Source of the DNA: JBHELT01 sp046262935
GTDB taxonomy: Bacteria; Actinomycetota; CADDZG01; JAHWKV01
DNA: 43,884 bases
Assembly: GCA_046262935.1 (NCBI GenBank)
Contig: JBHELT010000012.1
Location: 1-43,884 of the forward strand
Direction: 5' to 3'
A program made the translations under genes and the position numbers. This document shows, piece after piece, positions 18,601 through 26,861 of this stretch. How positions within the stretch are numbered: the stretch's first letter is position 1; each line of letters starts with the position of its first letter. The notes under the pieces were generated by a model that was given only the letters and a program-made list of their open reading frames with translations, made no database searches and was not told the DNA's origin.

Positions 18601-20703
18601 GAGTTGCTTCTCGACGCAGTGGTAGCCGAACTGATCACGCTTGAGTGGACGGATGACTGTTATGTCGTTCTGGGCATCGGTGTCATGCATGACTATCGAT
18701 TGACGACCGGGATCTGCGCATCTATCAGGCGATGAAAGAAGGTCGTAATCGGTGGTCGGGTCGTTGGGTAGCGGGTCCGGTATCGATGGGTCGGGAACTG
18801 CAGGGAACAAGAAATGCCCAGTCGCATCGGTTGTCGTGGTTAGTGGCGTCTCGTCGAGACTGACGGTAACTCCTGCAGCGGGGTCGTGGGACGCATATAT
18901 AAGGACGTGCCCTTGTAGTGGCCGATTCGGAGCCCGCGTGAGTGTGAAGTTTCGATTGAGCGTATCGATGTTGGTGATCGTCACCGCGTTTGGCCCGGTT
19001 AGCCTTTGGCGTACCCAGCCGATGACTTCGCCGCTGGAACTTATTGTTACAGGACCTCGCACCTCAACATCGTATGTACCGGAGAGTTTGCGGATCGTGT
19101 AATAGCCGTTGGCATCGGTGTAGGTGACTCGGGCGATCCCGCCTGACGAAGGTATGGCGCTCACTTTGGCTTTGGCAAGGGGCGTGATGCCAGAGACGTC
19201 GGTCCCCATCACTCGACCCGTGAGGATCCCATCGTTGCGCACGCGCTGTACGGCGTTCAGAGCGTCGAGTCGTCTGCAAACTATGTGCGGAGGACATCCA
19301 GCGATCGGAACCGCGGCGGCGTCGACGTTGCCATCGAGTTTGTAGTCAGCGGTTGTTGTGCCAGTCGAACCCCTTCCGCCTGCGGCTTCGAGCATCAGCG
19401 CAGCGACGCCCGAAACGTGTGCGGCTGACATCGATGTCCCGCTCTTGGTTGTGTACAAAGGGTTGGAGGCGTTTGAGCCTTGAGGTATGGACGAATAGAT
19501 GTCAACGCCGGGAGCAACCAGGTTCGGGCGGATCTGATTGGCATTTTGGTCCGGGCAGGTCGATGACGTGTACAGATCTGGAGAGAAACCCGCGATCTGG
19601 TCGTTGATGTCGGAAGCGCCGCTCGAATAAGAACCGGTTCCGGCCCCAAGAGTTTCCAAAAGGTCGTTTCCTTGGCCCATGTCACCAGGTGAATGCGAGG
19701 CGTTGTCGCCGATCGAGAACACCGGAAAGATGTTCGCGATCCGCCAGTTGCGGATCATCAACCTGTACCAGGGACGGCAAAGGCCATCGCCGTTTCCTGC
19801 GCCCCAAGAGTTGTTGATGATGTCTGGAGCAAGGTCCGGCCGAGCGTTCAACCCATTCAGGTCGGTTGGTGCCTGCATCCACTGCGCCGCCAGCATCACG
19901 CTAGCCGTGTTTCCTTGTCCATTCGAGTCGAATGCACGAGCCGCTATCCACTTGGCGTTGTAAGCGAGCCCAACGTCTTCAACGCCGGTTGTGTTGGTCG
20001 CAGGCCCGTTGCCTCCGACCATGGTCCCCATCACATGGGTGCCATGACCATTGGCATCGGTTGGGTAACGCGAGATACCGTAGAAATCGAACCAGTTGTA
20101 GTTGAAACGGGAATCTCCTGGTCCCGAGGGCGCTCCCCTGAAGTGGGGCTCTAGCGCCGGATGATTGAAGTCAACCCCAGTGTCGATGTTTGCAACGGTT
20201 ACGCCAGCGCCGGAGAACCCTTGATCCCAAACACCACCAGGACTCGAAGCCCTGACCTTGAGAAGGTTCCATAAGCGGTTCTGGTCGGTGCCTGGGGTTT
20301 GATTGATCGTCACGATCTCATCGACCTGTACTCCGAGGACCTCCGAGCGTCCTGCGATCGCGTTGGCGACTGCAGTGGTTCCGGTGAATGCGACCATGTT
20401 GTCGATCCAAAGAGGAGTAACCGATGAAACATGACCGAGCTCTTGCTCCTTCTGGAGCAGGTCGCGGATGCCGCCCTGGGTACGGTCTGCAACTTCCCGC
20501 AGACGCCCATAAAGCGCCCAGCGGCGCTGATTCAGGTCAGAGATCTTGAGTACAGGTTTGACGTCAGCCTGTTCCTTCAACGTGACCAAGTATCGATACA
20601 TCGTTGATGAGGAGCCCGTGGCAGGCGAAGACGCCACCCAAGGCATGAGCGACGATATGAGGAACGTGGTCGCCACCGCGGCGATCATCCTCTTGAGCCT
20701 CAA
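15652..20703 (-). CDS. Secreted multidomain subtilisin-like (S8) serine peptidase
   Basis: A 1683-residue exported protease. Residues 1-30 are a signal peptide and about 35-135 an I9-like propeptide. The S8 domain spans about 155-445, with Asp174 (NIDTGVD), His220 (NGHGTHV) and Ser424 (SGTSMSA). The oxyanion position reads SIGDN, with Asp333 where Asn is usual. C-terminal to it are at least four carboxypeptidase-regulatory-like beta modules and three nidogen-like modules with VSTNG and YPFWDDL motifs (near 750, 1115 and 1550). A Pro/Ser/Thr repeat linker lies at about 1248-1288. No sortase or membrane anchor is visible. The TTG start has TTAAGGGGGGA five bases upstream. It probably processes or degrades extracellular protein while binding surfaces through its modules. 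It stands alone, divergent from the FkbM gene. Confidence 0.92.
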   Translation of the reverse strand: MRLKRMIAAVATTFLISSLMPWVASSPATGSSSTMYRYLVTLKEQADVKPVLKISDLNQRRWALYGRLREVADRTQGGIRDLLQKEQELGHVSSVTPLWIDNMVAFTGTTAVANAIAGRSEVLGVQVDEIVTINQTPGTDQNRLWNLLKVRASSPGGVWDQGFSGAGVTVANIDTGVDFNHPALEPHFRGAPSGPGDSRFNYNWFDFYGISRYPTDANGHGTHVMGTMVGGNGPATNTTGVEDVGLAYNAKWIAARAFDSNGQGNTASVMLAAQWMQAPTDLNGLNARPDLAPDIINNSWGAGNGDGLCRPWYRLMIRNWRIANIFPVFSIGDNASHSPGDMGQGNDLLETLGAGTGSYSSGASDINDQIAGFSPDLYTSSTCPDQNANQIRPNLVAPGVDIYSSIPQGSNASNPLYTTKSGTSMSAAHVSGVAALMLEAAGGRGSTGTTTADYKLDGNVDAAAVPIAGCPPHIVCRRLDALNAVQRVRNDGILTGRVMGTDVSGITPLAKAKVSAIPSSGGIARVTYTDANGYYTIRKLSGTYDVEVRGPVTISSSGEVIGWVRQRLTGPNAVTITNIDTLNRNFTLTRAPNRPLQGHVLIYASHDPAAGVTVSLDETPLTTTTDATGHFLFPAVPDPSIPDPLPNDPTTDYDLLSSPDRCADPGRQSIVMHDTDAQNDITVIRPLKRDQFGYHCVEKQLDWIPGTSPLMKSNPDGTTQPFRQDDGAYRLGLPFPFPFYGVNRDTAYVSTNGFVRFDQASAQFDNSALPNSDSPNAGAYPFWDDLTMDQKSLILTTVTPDSFIIEFRKMTFAPLFLDRVTFSITLHKNGDLEYQYNPVDSSPRAMGASATIGLENDIGTIGFQYSNNEQIVTTGKSVLFSPALQVGEVRGTVRGSDGNNVAFARVSAVDPSGLSRTVTADAQGAYRLPLKADTYTFRASAYHYDTGSHVGSVSVTDGNLTTGIDILLTRQPGYTVQGTLIDQDTNHVIASARVTLGDSHVPEVTTDSSGNYAFLDIPAGSYGLGVAGTGLCVLMNSRSITVTGPTTANLSTKVKRDSYGYVCRDDDPVDTSHEAGALQTTDLTGDDNSTSITLPFEFPFYLHAALRASVSTNGYVTFDGASSNYANTALPSAADPNFAMYPFWDDLSMDASSRLQTHTDGVSFFSIEWKNVIPLSSPGSRMTFEVIVHPNGHYEYQYRVANPETTASGSGATIGMENFTGSVGFQYSLNASTVETGRRVRFFVDNSTTPNPGPSPSPSPSPSPNPSPSPTSSPSPGPSPTASPSPTASPCPPQKDPATGIWGSVKFAGSQAGVADAKIEVTGPCPGGPTVTDPLGGYGLDLTPGAYRVTVSKFGILPQTKDVTVVLGVQTQLDFQVWESGYRPVSGILTDQFGKPAAGAEIQFKTIDNAAKGSVYANDKGKYEASLRVSTYDASFPGRCVQSSTPTSPYRFIVNDQPIVQDFMLNLLSDTFGYTCLNVKGEYVAGTVPLTIPGPGTTIFGGGVPGTNPIYSPRVGDVGDATIVPVPIGFDFPLYGKNYKIAWVSIDGFIQFDSGLTGSNGPVLDVLRATPLVSDGTEIYFGPTGIDGWVIEWRGLRIGDTNQRVSFEAVLHASGYVTYHYLANTDLVAPLAKIGLEDACGNSSLMYADHLAGSVKPNQNILIRPPAANNPAYVPCPSSLPLP
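16838..16962 (-). repeat. Low-complexity Pro/Ser/Thr linker coding region
   Basis: Within the S8 peptidase gene the minus strand encodes an alternating PS/PT tract of about 40 residues, built from short near-repeats of a (G)AGTCC-CTCGCC type. It separates the second nidogen-like module from the next regulatory-like module and probably acts as an extended, possibly glycosylated spacer. Confidence 0.8.
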
Positions 20704-20719
20704 ACAGGTCCCCCCTTAA

Positions 20720-20787
20720 TATGCATCCGCTTTAGCTATGCATCCGCTTTGGCTATGCATCCGCTTTAGCTATGCATCCGCTTTGGC
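20720..20787. repeat. Four tandem 17-bp repeats between divergent genes
   Basis: Units TATGCATCCGCTTTAGC and TATGCATCCGCTTTGGC alternate A,G,A,G at 20720, 20737, 20754 and 20771, so the array is also a perfect two-copy 34-bp repeat. Each unit holds the palindrome ATGCAT. The array begins 17 bases upstream of the TTG start of the S8 peptidase and lies in the 227-bp gap before the FkbM methyltransferase. It could be a cooperative operator or a neutral slippage product. The rest of the gap shows no clear promoter. Confidence 0.95.
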
Positions 20788-20930
20788 CCCTACCACCCAC
20801 CAAAGGCGTACAGGTCCTTGGACCGGGTTGGTCCTCGGATCGAGCGGCTGCTACAAGAAACAACGAGCGGGAGCCCCTGTTAGTAACTACGTCATCGAGC
20901 GCAATTCGGCGATCCAACGCCCAGACCTGG

Positions 20931-21674
20931 ATGAAAGTCTCGGATCTGGGCACAGGCAAGTACAATGCGCCTCCCGTGATCGATGTCCTTAGAAGGTCGC
21001 TCAGAGCGGCCAAGAATGCCCTTGTTCCTGACAAAGTGGTCATAAGGACCATCAAAGCGGGATTCGCCAAAGGGGCCAAGCTCCCCATGAATCTTCGGTA
21101 CAAGTCCCATGTTTGGATGGGCCTTTACGAAAAAGAGGTCGCTGACTGGATGCAGAGGGCAGTCAAGCCCGACACGATCTTCTACGACCTCGGCGCAGGA
21201 TATGGCTACTATGCCGCTGCCGTCGGCTTGAGGGCCAGCATGGGCAAGGTATATGCCTTCGAATTCGACCCCACGCAGGTACCCCTGTTACGCCAGGCGA
21301 TCAAAGCCAATCAGTTAGGCAAGATCATCGAAGTATTCGAACTCGAAGTGAGTGACCGAACCGTAGAGGGTCGGTCAATCACACTCGATGACTTCATGGC
21401 GGATCACTCTCCCCTTGCGCCTACCTTGGTGAAACTCGATGTCGAGGGGGCCGAATATCGGATCCTTCAAGGAGCCAGCAGGATGGTCACTGAGCACAAG
21501 CCGACATTCTTCATCGAGACCCATTCCGAGCAGGTTGATGATGAGTGTGCCGAACTATTGAGGAGTGCCGGTTATGCCCTTGAATTCCGAGAGCAAGACA
21601 AGACTCAATACGGTCCCCGCCCGATCGATTTCAATAGATGGATCTGGGCCGAGCACCCGGATCGCGGCGTCTAG
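20931..21674 (+). CDS. FkbM-type SAM-dependent methyltransferase
   Basis: A class I methyltransferase with the SAM-binding motif DLGAGYGYYAAAVG, an acidic EFDP motif II, and the FkbM-family LVKLDVEGAEYRILQG segment followed by FFIETHSE. Family members O-methylate sugars or lipids, often in surface-glycan loci. The frame is open back to 20772. ATG 20931 is preferred because upstream codons read poorly and overlap the 17-bp repeats, but GTG 20976 is also possible and neither has a clear ribosome site. About 247 residues result. Its stop overlaps the end of the convergent Wzy-like gene by four bases. A role in modifying the polysaccharide made by the neighbouring operon is an inference. Confidence 0.85.
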   Translation: MKVSDLGTGKYNAPPVIDVLRRSLRAAKNALVPDKVVIRTIKAGFAKGAKLPMNLRYKSHVWMGLYEKEVADWMQRAVKPDTIFYDLGAGYGYYAAAVGLRASMGKVYAFEFDPTQVPLLRQAIKANQLGKIIEVFELEVSDRTVEGRSITLDDFMADHSPLAPTLVKLDVEGAEYRILQGASRMVTEHKPTFFIETHSEQVDDECAELLRSAGYALEFREQDKTQYGPRPIDFNRWIWAEHPDRGV

Positions 21675-23194
21675 GAGGCAGCCGGTGCAGGCAGGGCAAC
21701 CCCTTGTTTCTCAGCCTCCTGTTGTTCGACACGCTGTTGATCAAGCGCGTCTTGCGCCAGGTCTTTGGCCTCCAGTTCAGGGTCTGACACTCGCGAGAGG
21801 CCACCCAGCGCTAACCAAAGGATCGTCGAAACCGTATACAGAGAAGCGCTGTAGATGTTTCCGAGCATCGAGATGAACATCCCCACCACCGCGATCGAAT
21901 AAGCGGTTCTGCTCTTGCGGAACCGGCGGGCCGCGGCCGCAAACAAGATCACCAAGAACATCAGATAAGCGATCCCGCCTGGGATCCCGAATGAGACGAA
22001 GATGTTACTTATGTCGAACTCGGTACCTTCCGAACTGTTGCCTTGCTTGACGCTCAGGATCGTAACCGGTGAGGTGCCCAACCCAAGAGGATGATTCCAA
22101 GCCTTTGCGAACCCCCGGCTGATCATGTCCGCATGCAGGCCGGTGGTCGATCCACCTGGGTTCAATAGTCCGCTCAGCTGGTGATTCACGGCCGCCGACG
22201 CACCGGTGGTACCGGCGTCCTTCGGGGCGGGGAGCAACGAGAATATGAAGACCAGGGCCGCTACGCCGAATGTGATGAGGATCTTCGCACCAAGATTTCG
22301 CACCCAGAAGATCGAGGTAAGCGCCAACATCAGGAACGCCAGCGCGAAGGTGCTTCGGGAACCCTGCATGAAAAGAGCGAACAGCAAGAAAAACAGCAGG
22401 GAAAGCCTTAGCCACATGATCCGGTGCCTTGCAAGGATCGTCCCGTACAAGATGGCGATCGCTACGACAAGGAAGTCGCCGTATTCCTGAGGTGAAGTAA
22501 GGGGACCGAACGATCGGATCTTGAATCCTTCGTAGAACACACTTGCTCCGATGTTCGAGACGCCAAGCCAGTGCAACTCGAAGGGAAGAAGTCCGAAAAA
22601 CGTTTGGTACAAACCGTGAAGCGCCGCTGGTACCGCGCAGATCACTATCAAGCCGGCGATCTTGCGGTGAATGCTTTCGGGGAACGTTCGGCCAACGAAG
22701 AACCACAGAAGCGGCGGCAGCCAGAAGATGGCCCCGAATAAGCCGCTTGCGAGAGAACCTTGGGCAGGGTTCACGATCTGTGCGAACGTCCAGATGAAAA
22801 AGAAGATCGCCATGAGGGTCAGCGCGTCGCGCTTCTTGGGGATGTTCGCCTTGCCGTTCAACCAGATCATGAAGGCGCATCCAGGCCCAACGAGCAGCAA
22901 CGGATCTTGCTCGGACCAACCAGCAAATGGGATGAGTAGACGCCTGATAAGGCCCATGAAGACCAAAAAGATGATGGCAAGCCTAAGGGCCGTGATGCGG
23001 CCGTTCATCGAGATCAAGAAAAAGATCAGCCCACCGAAGATGCCAACGAATACTCGGGCTATCGACGCCTGTTTTGCCGCGACGACTCCGATGGACATCG
23101 CGATCACGAGTCCGAGCACGAGCTCCGAGTTGGAGCTGCCGGGGGCGAACAACCTTGGAACCCGAAGGCGCGGCCTTTGCAGGATCGAGCTCAT
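21671..23194 (-). CDS. O-antigen ligase / Wzy-like polysaccharide polymerase
   Basis: A 507-residue polytopic membrane protein with about 10-12 hydrophobic helices and a large extracytoplasmic loop in the second half, the layout of the Wzy_C/WaaL family. The GSRSTFALAFL segment matches the conserved part of that family. The ATG overlaps the stop of the preceding glycosyltransferase by four bases. As the last gene of the polysaccharide operon it would polymerise flipped repeat units on the outer face of the membrane. The C-terminal ~40 residues are charged and rich in Gln/Glu. Family sequence conservation is low, so ligase versus polymerase cannot be separated. Confidence 0.85.
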   Translation of the reverse strand: MSSILQRPRLRVPRLFAPGSSNSELVLGLVIAMSIGVVAAKQASIARVFVGIFGGLIFFLISMNGRITALRLAIIFLVFMGLIRRLLIPFAGWSEQDPLLLVGPGCAFMIWLNGKANIPKKRDALTLMAIFFFIWTFAQIVNPAQGSLASGLFGAIFWLPPLLWFFVGRTFPESIHRKIAGLIVICAVPAALHGLYQTFFGLLPFELHWLGVSNIGASVFYEGFKIRSFGPLTSPQEYGDFLVVAIAILYGTILARHRIMWLRLSLLFFLLFALFMQGSRSTFALAFLMLALTSIFWVRNLGAKILITFGVAALVFIFSLLPAPKDAGTTGASAAVNHQLSGLLNPGGSTTGLHADMISRGFAKAWNHPLGLGTSPVTILSVKQGNSSEGTEFDISNIFVSFGIPGGIAYLMFLVILFAAAARRFRKSRTAYSIAVVGMFISMLGNIYSASLYTVSTILWLALGGLSRVSDPELEAKDLAQDALDQQRVEQQEAEKQGVALPAPAAS

Positions 23195-24390
23195 ATGCGG
23201 CCTGCCCTGTTTTGCCCTGGTGCAGGCTGCCCCGCGGAAGTCCCCTCAGGATCTTTGGAGCTGGTTGTCGAAGATAGTTTGAGATAAAGGTCTTGAAACT
23301 CATGAGCCATACGTGCGGCGTTGTACTTCTGTTTGACCACTGTTGCAGCCGCCCTCCCTATCTCGACTCTTATGTCGGGGCGATCAGCCAACTGCGAGAT
23401 CGCATCGGCTAACGCCCCGGGATCGGCCGGTGGCACGAGCGTTCCAGTAACTTTGTCCTCGATAGCTTCTTCGGGCCCTCGGGTCGTCGTTGCGATCACG
23501 GGCTTGCCCAAAGCCATGCCCTCGAGCACTACGGTCGGAAACGGATCGGGTCTGACAGAGCAATGAACAACGATGTCGCATCCAGCCATCACCTCTAAAG
23601 CATCGGCGCGATAGCCCGCAAAGGAAACCTTGTCCTCGAGGCCGAGTGAAGCGCGGATGCCTTGCAACTCTTCAACGAGTCCTGCCTCACGTCCGTACAA
23701 AACACCACCAACCACTACGAAGCGGGCATCGGGGTGTTGTTCGATCACGATCGCGGCTGCCCTCAAGAAGAACTCAGTACCTTTCCACCTCTGTAAACGC
23801 GTGAAGTGCCCGACTATCAGCGCGTCGGTGGGCCATCCCTGCTCAGCTGCCAATCTCTTTGCCGCTCCCGCATCCACTGGCAGAGAATCGAGGTCAAGCC
23901 CGTTTGCGATGGTGACCGCGCCGAGGTCCAACTTGTCGTTGAAGTCGGATGCCAACCAACCGGAACAGCAAACGACCGAGCTCGGATGGGAACGAGCCAG
24001 CATCCTTTGAGCCAGCCTGCCTCCAACGCCCCCTGCGGCAGGCGCATCGTGCAACCACGCTATCGACGGGATACCACTTTGACTGGCCGCCCTAGCGGCG
24101 AATATCGACATCTTTTCGCCGTTCGCGTGAATCAATCGGGCACCGTGATCTACGGCCACTCGCTTGATCGAGTCTATGGCTTGATGCCAACTGGCGATGT
24201 TACGAAGGCGCGGGCCCGGCACCACTTCCACTTCGATACCCAGATCAGCGACTTCATCTACGAATGGACCGGCGGAAGTGAATAGGACCTTGGGCTCGAA
24301 TCGTTCCTTGTCGAGATATTTCAGCAGGTAAGCCAGCATTCGCTCGGCCCCCGCTCGCTCGGCTCCCCCCTGCACATATAGAACCCGCAT
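23191..24390 (-). CDS. Glycosyltransferase family 4 protein
   Basis: A 399-residue GT-B fold glycosyltransferase. ATG 24390 (MRVLYVQGG) is chosen over longer frames because the family N-terminus starts there; GGAG lies 11 bases upstream. The glycine-rich N-terminal loop GGAERAGAERML binds the acceptor side. The C-terminal Rossmann domain has HFTRLQRWKG, and the donor-binding EGMALGKPVIATTTRGPEE segment carries the EX7E-type motif. It is cytoplasmic and adds one sugar to the lipid-linked repeat unit; the sugar is not predictable. The start lies 68 bases after the end of the GT2 gene, the largest gap in this part of the operon. Confidence 0.9.
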   Translation of the reverse strand: MRVLYVQGGAERAGAERMLAYLLKYLDKERFEPKVLFTSAGPFVDEVADLGIEVEVVPGPRLRNIASWHQAIDSIKRVAVDHGARLIHANGEKMSIFAARAASQSGIPSIAWLHDAPAAGGVGGRLAQRMLARSHPSSVVCCSGWLASDFNDKLDLGAVTIANGLDLDSLPVDAGAAKRLAAEQGWPTDALIVGHFTRLQRWKGTEFFLRAAAIVIEQHPDARFVVVGGVLYGREAGLVEELQGIRASLGLEDKVSFAGYRADALEVMAGCDIVVHCSVRPDPFPTVVLEGMALGKPVIATTTRGPEEAIEDKVTGTLVPPADPGALADAISQLADRPDIRVEIGRAAATVVKQKYNAARMAHEFQDLYLKLSSTTSSKDPEGTSAGQPAPGQNRAGRI

Positions 24391-24458
24391 CAGATCAAAC
24401 GCTCCTTCAATGAATGACCAACGAGACGGCGTGGAACCCGTTACGGAGCCGTGTCGCT

Positions 24459-25343
24459 TTAGCGTCGAAGCCCGGCCACCCTGCCCATCGAGTGTCTCAC
24501 CCACAACTCCGCTGTCAAAGGCCCGCGTCCCTTGGACAGATTAGCAAGCAGTATCGGTAATGCACGGAAGGCTCTCAGTGTTTCTCTCATCGCGGAAGTT
24601 GCTCCAGCCCGATGAGGGTCGTCACCAACAACGCGGCCGAGGCGGGCATCGGATATGCCCTGCCACCACGCACGGCGCCGGAACCAGCTCTTGGTCATCC
24701 TTTCAGGGGGCACCCGATGCACAACCGCCGCTTCAGGCACGTACCAGATCTTGCCGCCGTCGCGCCTTAGCCTTAGGAAGAAGTCATTGTCGCCAGCCGA
24801 CAACAATGAACCACCTTCGCGGTCCAGCCCACCCGCGAACCCACCAAGGCCTTCGAACGCCTCGCGCGTCGCAGCCGAGTTCAACCCCAAAGGGATCTCA
24901 TGAGGGGCCATCTCACGGAATTCATCACCAAGATCCCAAGAGGACAGATAAAGAAAGAGAGACTCGTTCAACCACCTTGGCTTGGGGGCCTCGAACTGAA
25001 GAGAGATCCTTCCGCCGGCGGCTTGACATCCGGGTGAATCGAATGCTTCGACGATGCTCTCGGCCCACCGAGGTGAAACGAGAACGTCGTCATCGAGATA
25101 GCCGATGATCCGGCCATCAGATATGGCGGCCCCTTTGTTACGAGCAGCATTCAGACCTGCTGGCGATTGACTTATGCACTTCGCCCCGCATCGACGTGCA
25201 ACATCTGCGGTGTCGTCTTTGGACCCGTCGTCTATGACGATCACTTCCATGCGCGAGGCGGGCAGTTGCCCAACGAGCGTTTTTAGGCAATCTTCCAGGT
25301 ATCGCGCGCGGTCTCTGGTCGGAATGATCACGGAGATGTCCAT
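24459..25343 (-). CDS. Glycosyltransferase family 2 protein
   Basis: A 294-residue GT-A enzyme. The nucleotide-binding start ISVIIPTRDRARYL and VIVIDDGSKDDT lie in the first 45 residues, the ARNKGA segment is near 67, and the metal-binding DDD is at 84-86. A later GGLDREGGSLLSAGDNDFFLRLRR segment supplies the catalytic acidic residues. It transfers a sugar from a nucleotide donor to the growing repeat unit. It starts directly after the stop of the flippase gene, with no spacer. Confidence 0.92.
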   Translation of the reverse strand: MDISVIIPTRDRARYLEDCLKTLVGQLPASRMEVIVIDDGSKDDTADVARRCGAKCISQSPAGLNAARNKGAAISDGRIIGYLDDDVLVSPRWAESIVEAFDSPGCQAAGGRISLQFEAPKPRWLNESLFLYLSSWDLGDEFREMAPHEIPLGLNSAATREAFEGLGGFAGGLDREGGSLLSAGDNDFFLRLRRDGGKIWYVPEAAVVHRVPPERMTKSWFRRRAWWQGISDARLGRVVGDDPHRAGATSAMRETLRAFRALPILLANLSKGRGPLTAELWVRHSMGRVAGLRR

Positions 25344-26861
25344 CTACGAGCTTTCGGTTGAAAGAGGACTTCGCCTTACCAGGTCCATCAACTGTCTAAG
25401 AGTCACAACTCGAAGGCGATCGGCAAGGAACATGTAAGTAAGCAACGCGACCATGCCCCCTATGACTAGTGCGGGCATACCTGACATGAATGAAGCAAGA
25501 GCCCTGCCTGCGGCTCCGGCTACCAGCGCCGCCGCGACCAACTTGATCAGGTCTTTCATCGGATAAGGCAGCCCGGCCTTCTTTATAGATAGATAAAACC
25601 CGATGCCGATACCAACAGTCTGGCTAGCGATGGTGGCGGCGGCGGCGCCATTCAGCCCGTACCTCGGGATCAGATACAGGTCCAAACCGATGTTCAGTAC
25701 GACAAGCAATAAACCGGCTTGAACGAAGAATCTTTCTTTAGATCCTGCGAACAAAGCTGCGGCTACTGGTCCCGCAACTCCCCCGAAGAGACTGCCTCCC
25801 AATAACACTGCGGTAGGCAATATCGCCGGCTTGAAGGCTGCACCGTAAACGACAGTCACCAACAGACCGCTGAACATCGCACCGATGATGGCTGATCCTG
25901 CGGCGATGTAGGCCACGAGCCTGCACAAGATGGGAAACACCTCCCGAAACTTCGCTGTGTCCTCGGCACCATGCACGAATGAGAACTCCGGCAGGAGCGA
26001 CTTCGAAACGACCGCTGGCAAGATGACAACTAGGCTCGCGAACTTGAGCCCAACGTTGTAATAGCCGACCTCGGCGATCCCGTTGAATCTGTCCAAAAAG
26101 AAGATCTCTGGCCGTCCGTAGACAACCTCATCTATCAAGGCAACCAATGTGAGCATCCCAGCGAACTTCATCACCTTCGAGTTGAAGGCTCTTGACAGCG
26201 CAGGCGTCTTCCAATCAGATCTTGACCGCGCGATCACGCGGAAGAGAAGCAGAGCGGCTGGCAGATTCGTCAGCACGAAGATCATGAACAAAGTGTTGAC
26301 GCCAGCTTTCAACCAAACCGCGATAACGATCGCCCCAACCTGGAAGAAGCCGGCGATGGTCACGATCCGAGCGATGTCCTTGAAGCGCCTCACGCCTTGA
26401 AGGAAGGCCTCCATCAGATTCAGAGAAAGGCCGATGACCGCGCCAACGCCAACAACAACCGCGAACAACAGATCGTCGTGACGCAAAAGCGCGATGGTAG
26501 CCATCGCGATGAAACTGACTACCGAAATGATCAATCCGATACGCGAGACGAGCCTCCAGGCGCCGGCGGCAAGCGAGGTGTCCGACGATCCAAGAGATTC
26601 GGGGATGAACCGGGCAAGTGCCGCTGGCAATCCTCCGATGAGCAGCGTGGAGAAGATCCTAAGGAGCCATGAATAGTAGGAGAAGCGACCGAGCCCAACA
26701 GGGCCAGTCGTTCGCCCGACGAGGATCGCGATTATGAAGGCGTTGCCTGAGGCACCTATGAATCCGAGGACGTTCCAAAGTCCCGACCGCGTAACCCGTC
26801 GCAAGAATGTTTGCGCGTCATCGGATCGCTGCGTCGGGTCTGGGGCCTGAGGGTCGGTCAC
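25344..26861 (-). CDS. Wzx-like polysaccharide flippase
   Basis: A membrane protein of about 505 residues with around 14 helices, of the MOP/Polysacc_synt family. The frame is open further upstream to 27035, but GTG 26861 overlaps the stop of the preceding glycosyltransferase by four bases (GTGA) and gives a normal N-terminus with a short cytoplasmic tail. Features include RSGLWNVLGFIGASGNAFIIA in the first helix region and FARFIPE-like (ALARFIPESLG) further on. It would flip undecaprenyl-linked repeat units for the Wzy-like enzyme encoded at the operon end. Confidence 0.9.
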   Translation of the reverse strand: MTDPQAPDPTQRSDDAQTFLRRVTRSGLWNVLGFIGASGNAFIIAILVGRTTGPVGLGRFSYYSWLLRIFSTLLIGGLPAALARFIPESLGSSDTSLAAGAWRLVSRIGLIISVVSFIAMATIALLRHDDLLFAVVVGVGAVIGLSLNLMEAFLQGVRRFKDIARIVTIAGFFQVGAIVIAVWLKAGVNTLFMIFVLTNLPAALLLFRVIARSRSDWKTPALSRAFNSKVMKFAGMLTLVALIDEVVYGRPEIFFLDRFNGIAEVGYYNVGLKFASLVVILPAVVSKSLLPEFSFVHGAEDTAKFREVFPILCRLVAYIAAGSAIIGAMFSGLLVTVVYGAAFKPAILPTAVLLGGSLFGGVAGPVAAALFAGSKERFFVQAGLLLVVLNIGLDLYLIPRYGLNGAAAATIASQTVGIGIGFYLSIKKAGLPYPMKDLIKLVAAALVAGAAGRALASFMSGMPALVIGGMVALLTYMFLADRLRVVTLRQLMDLVRRSPLSTESS

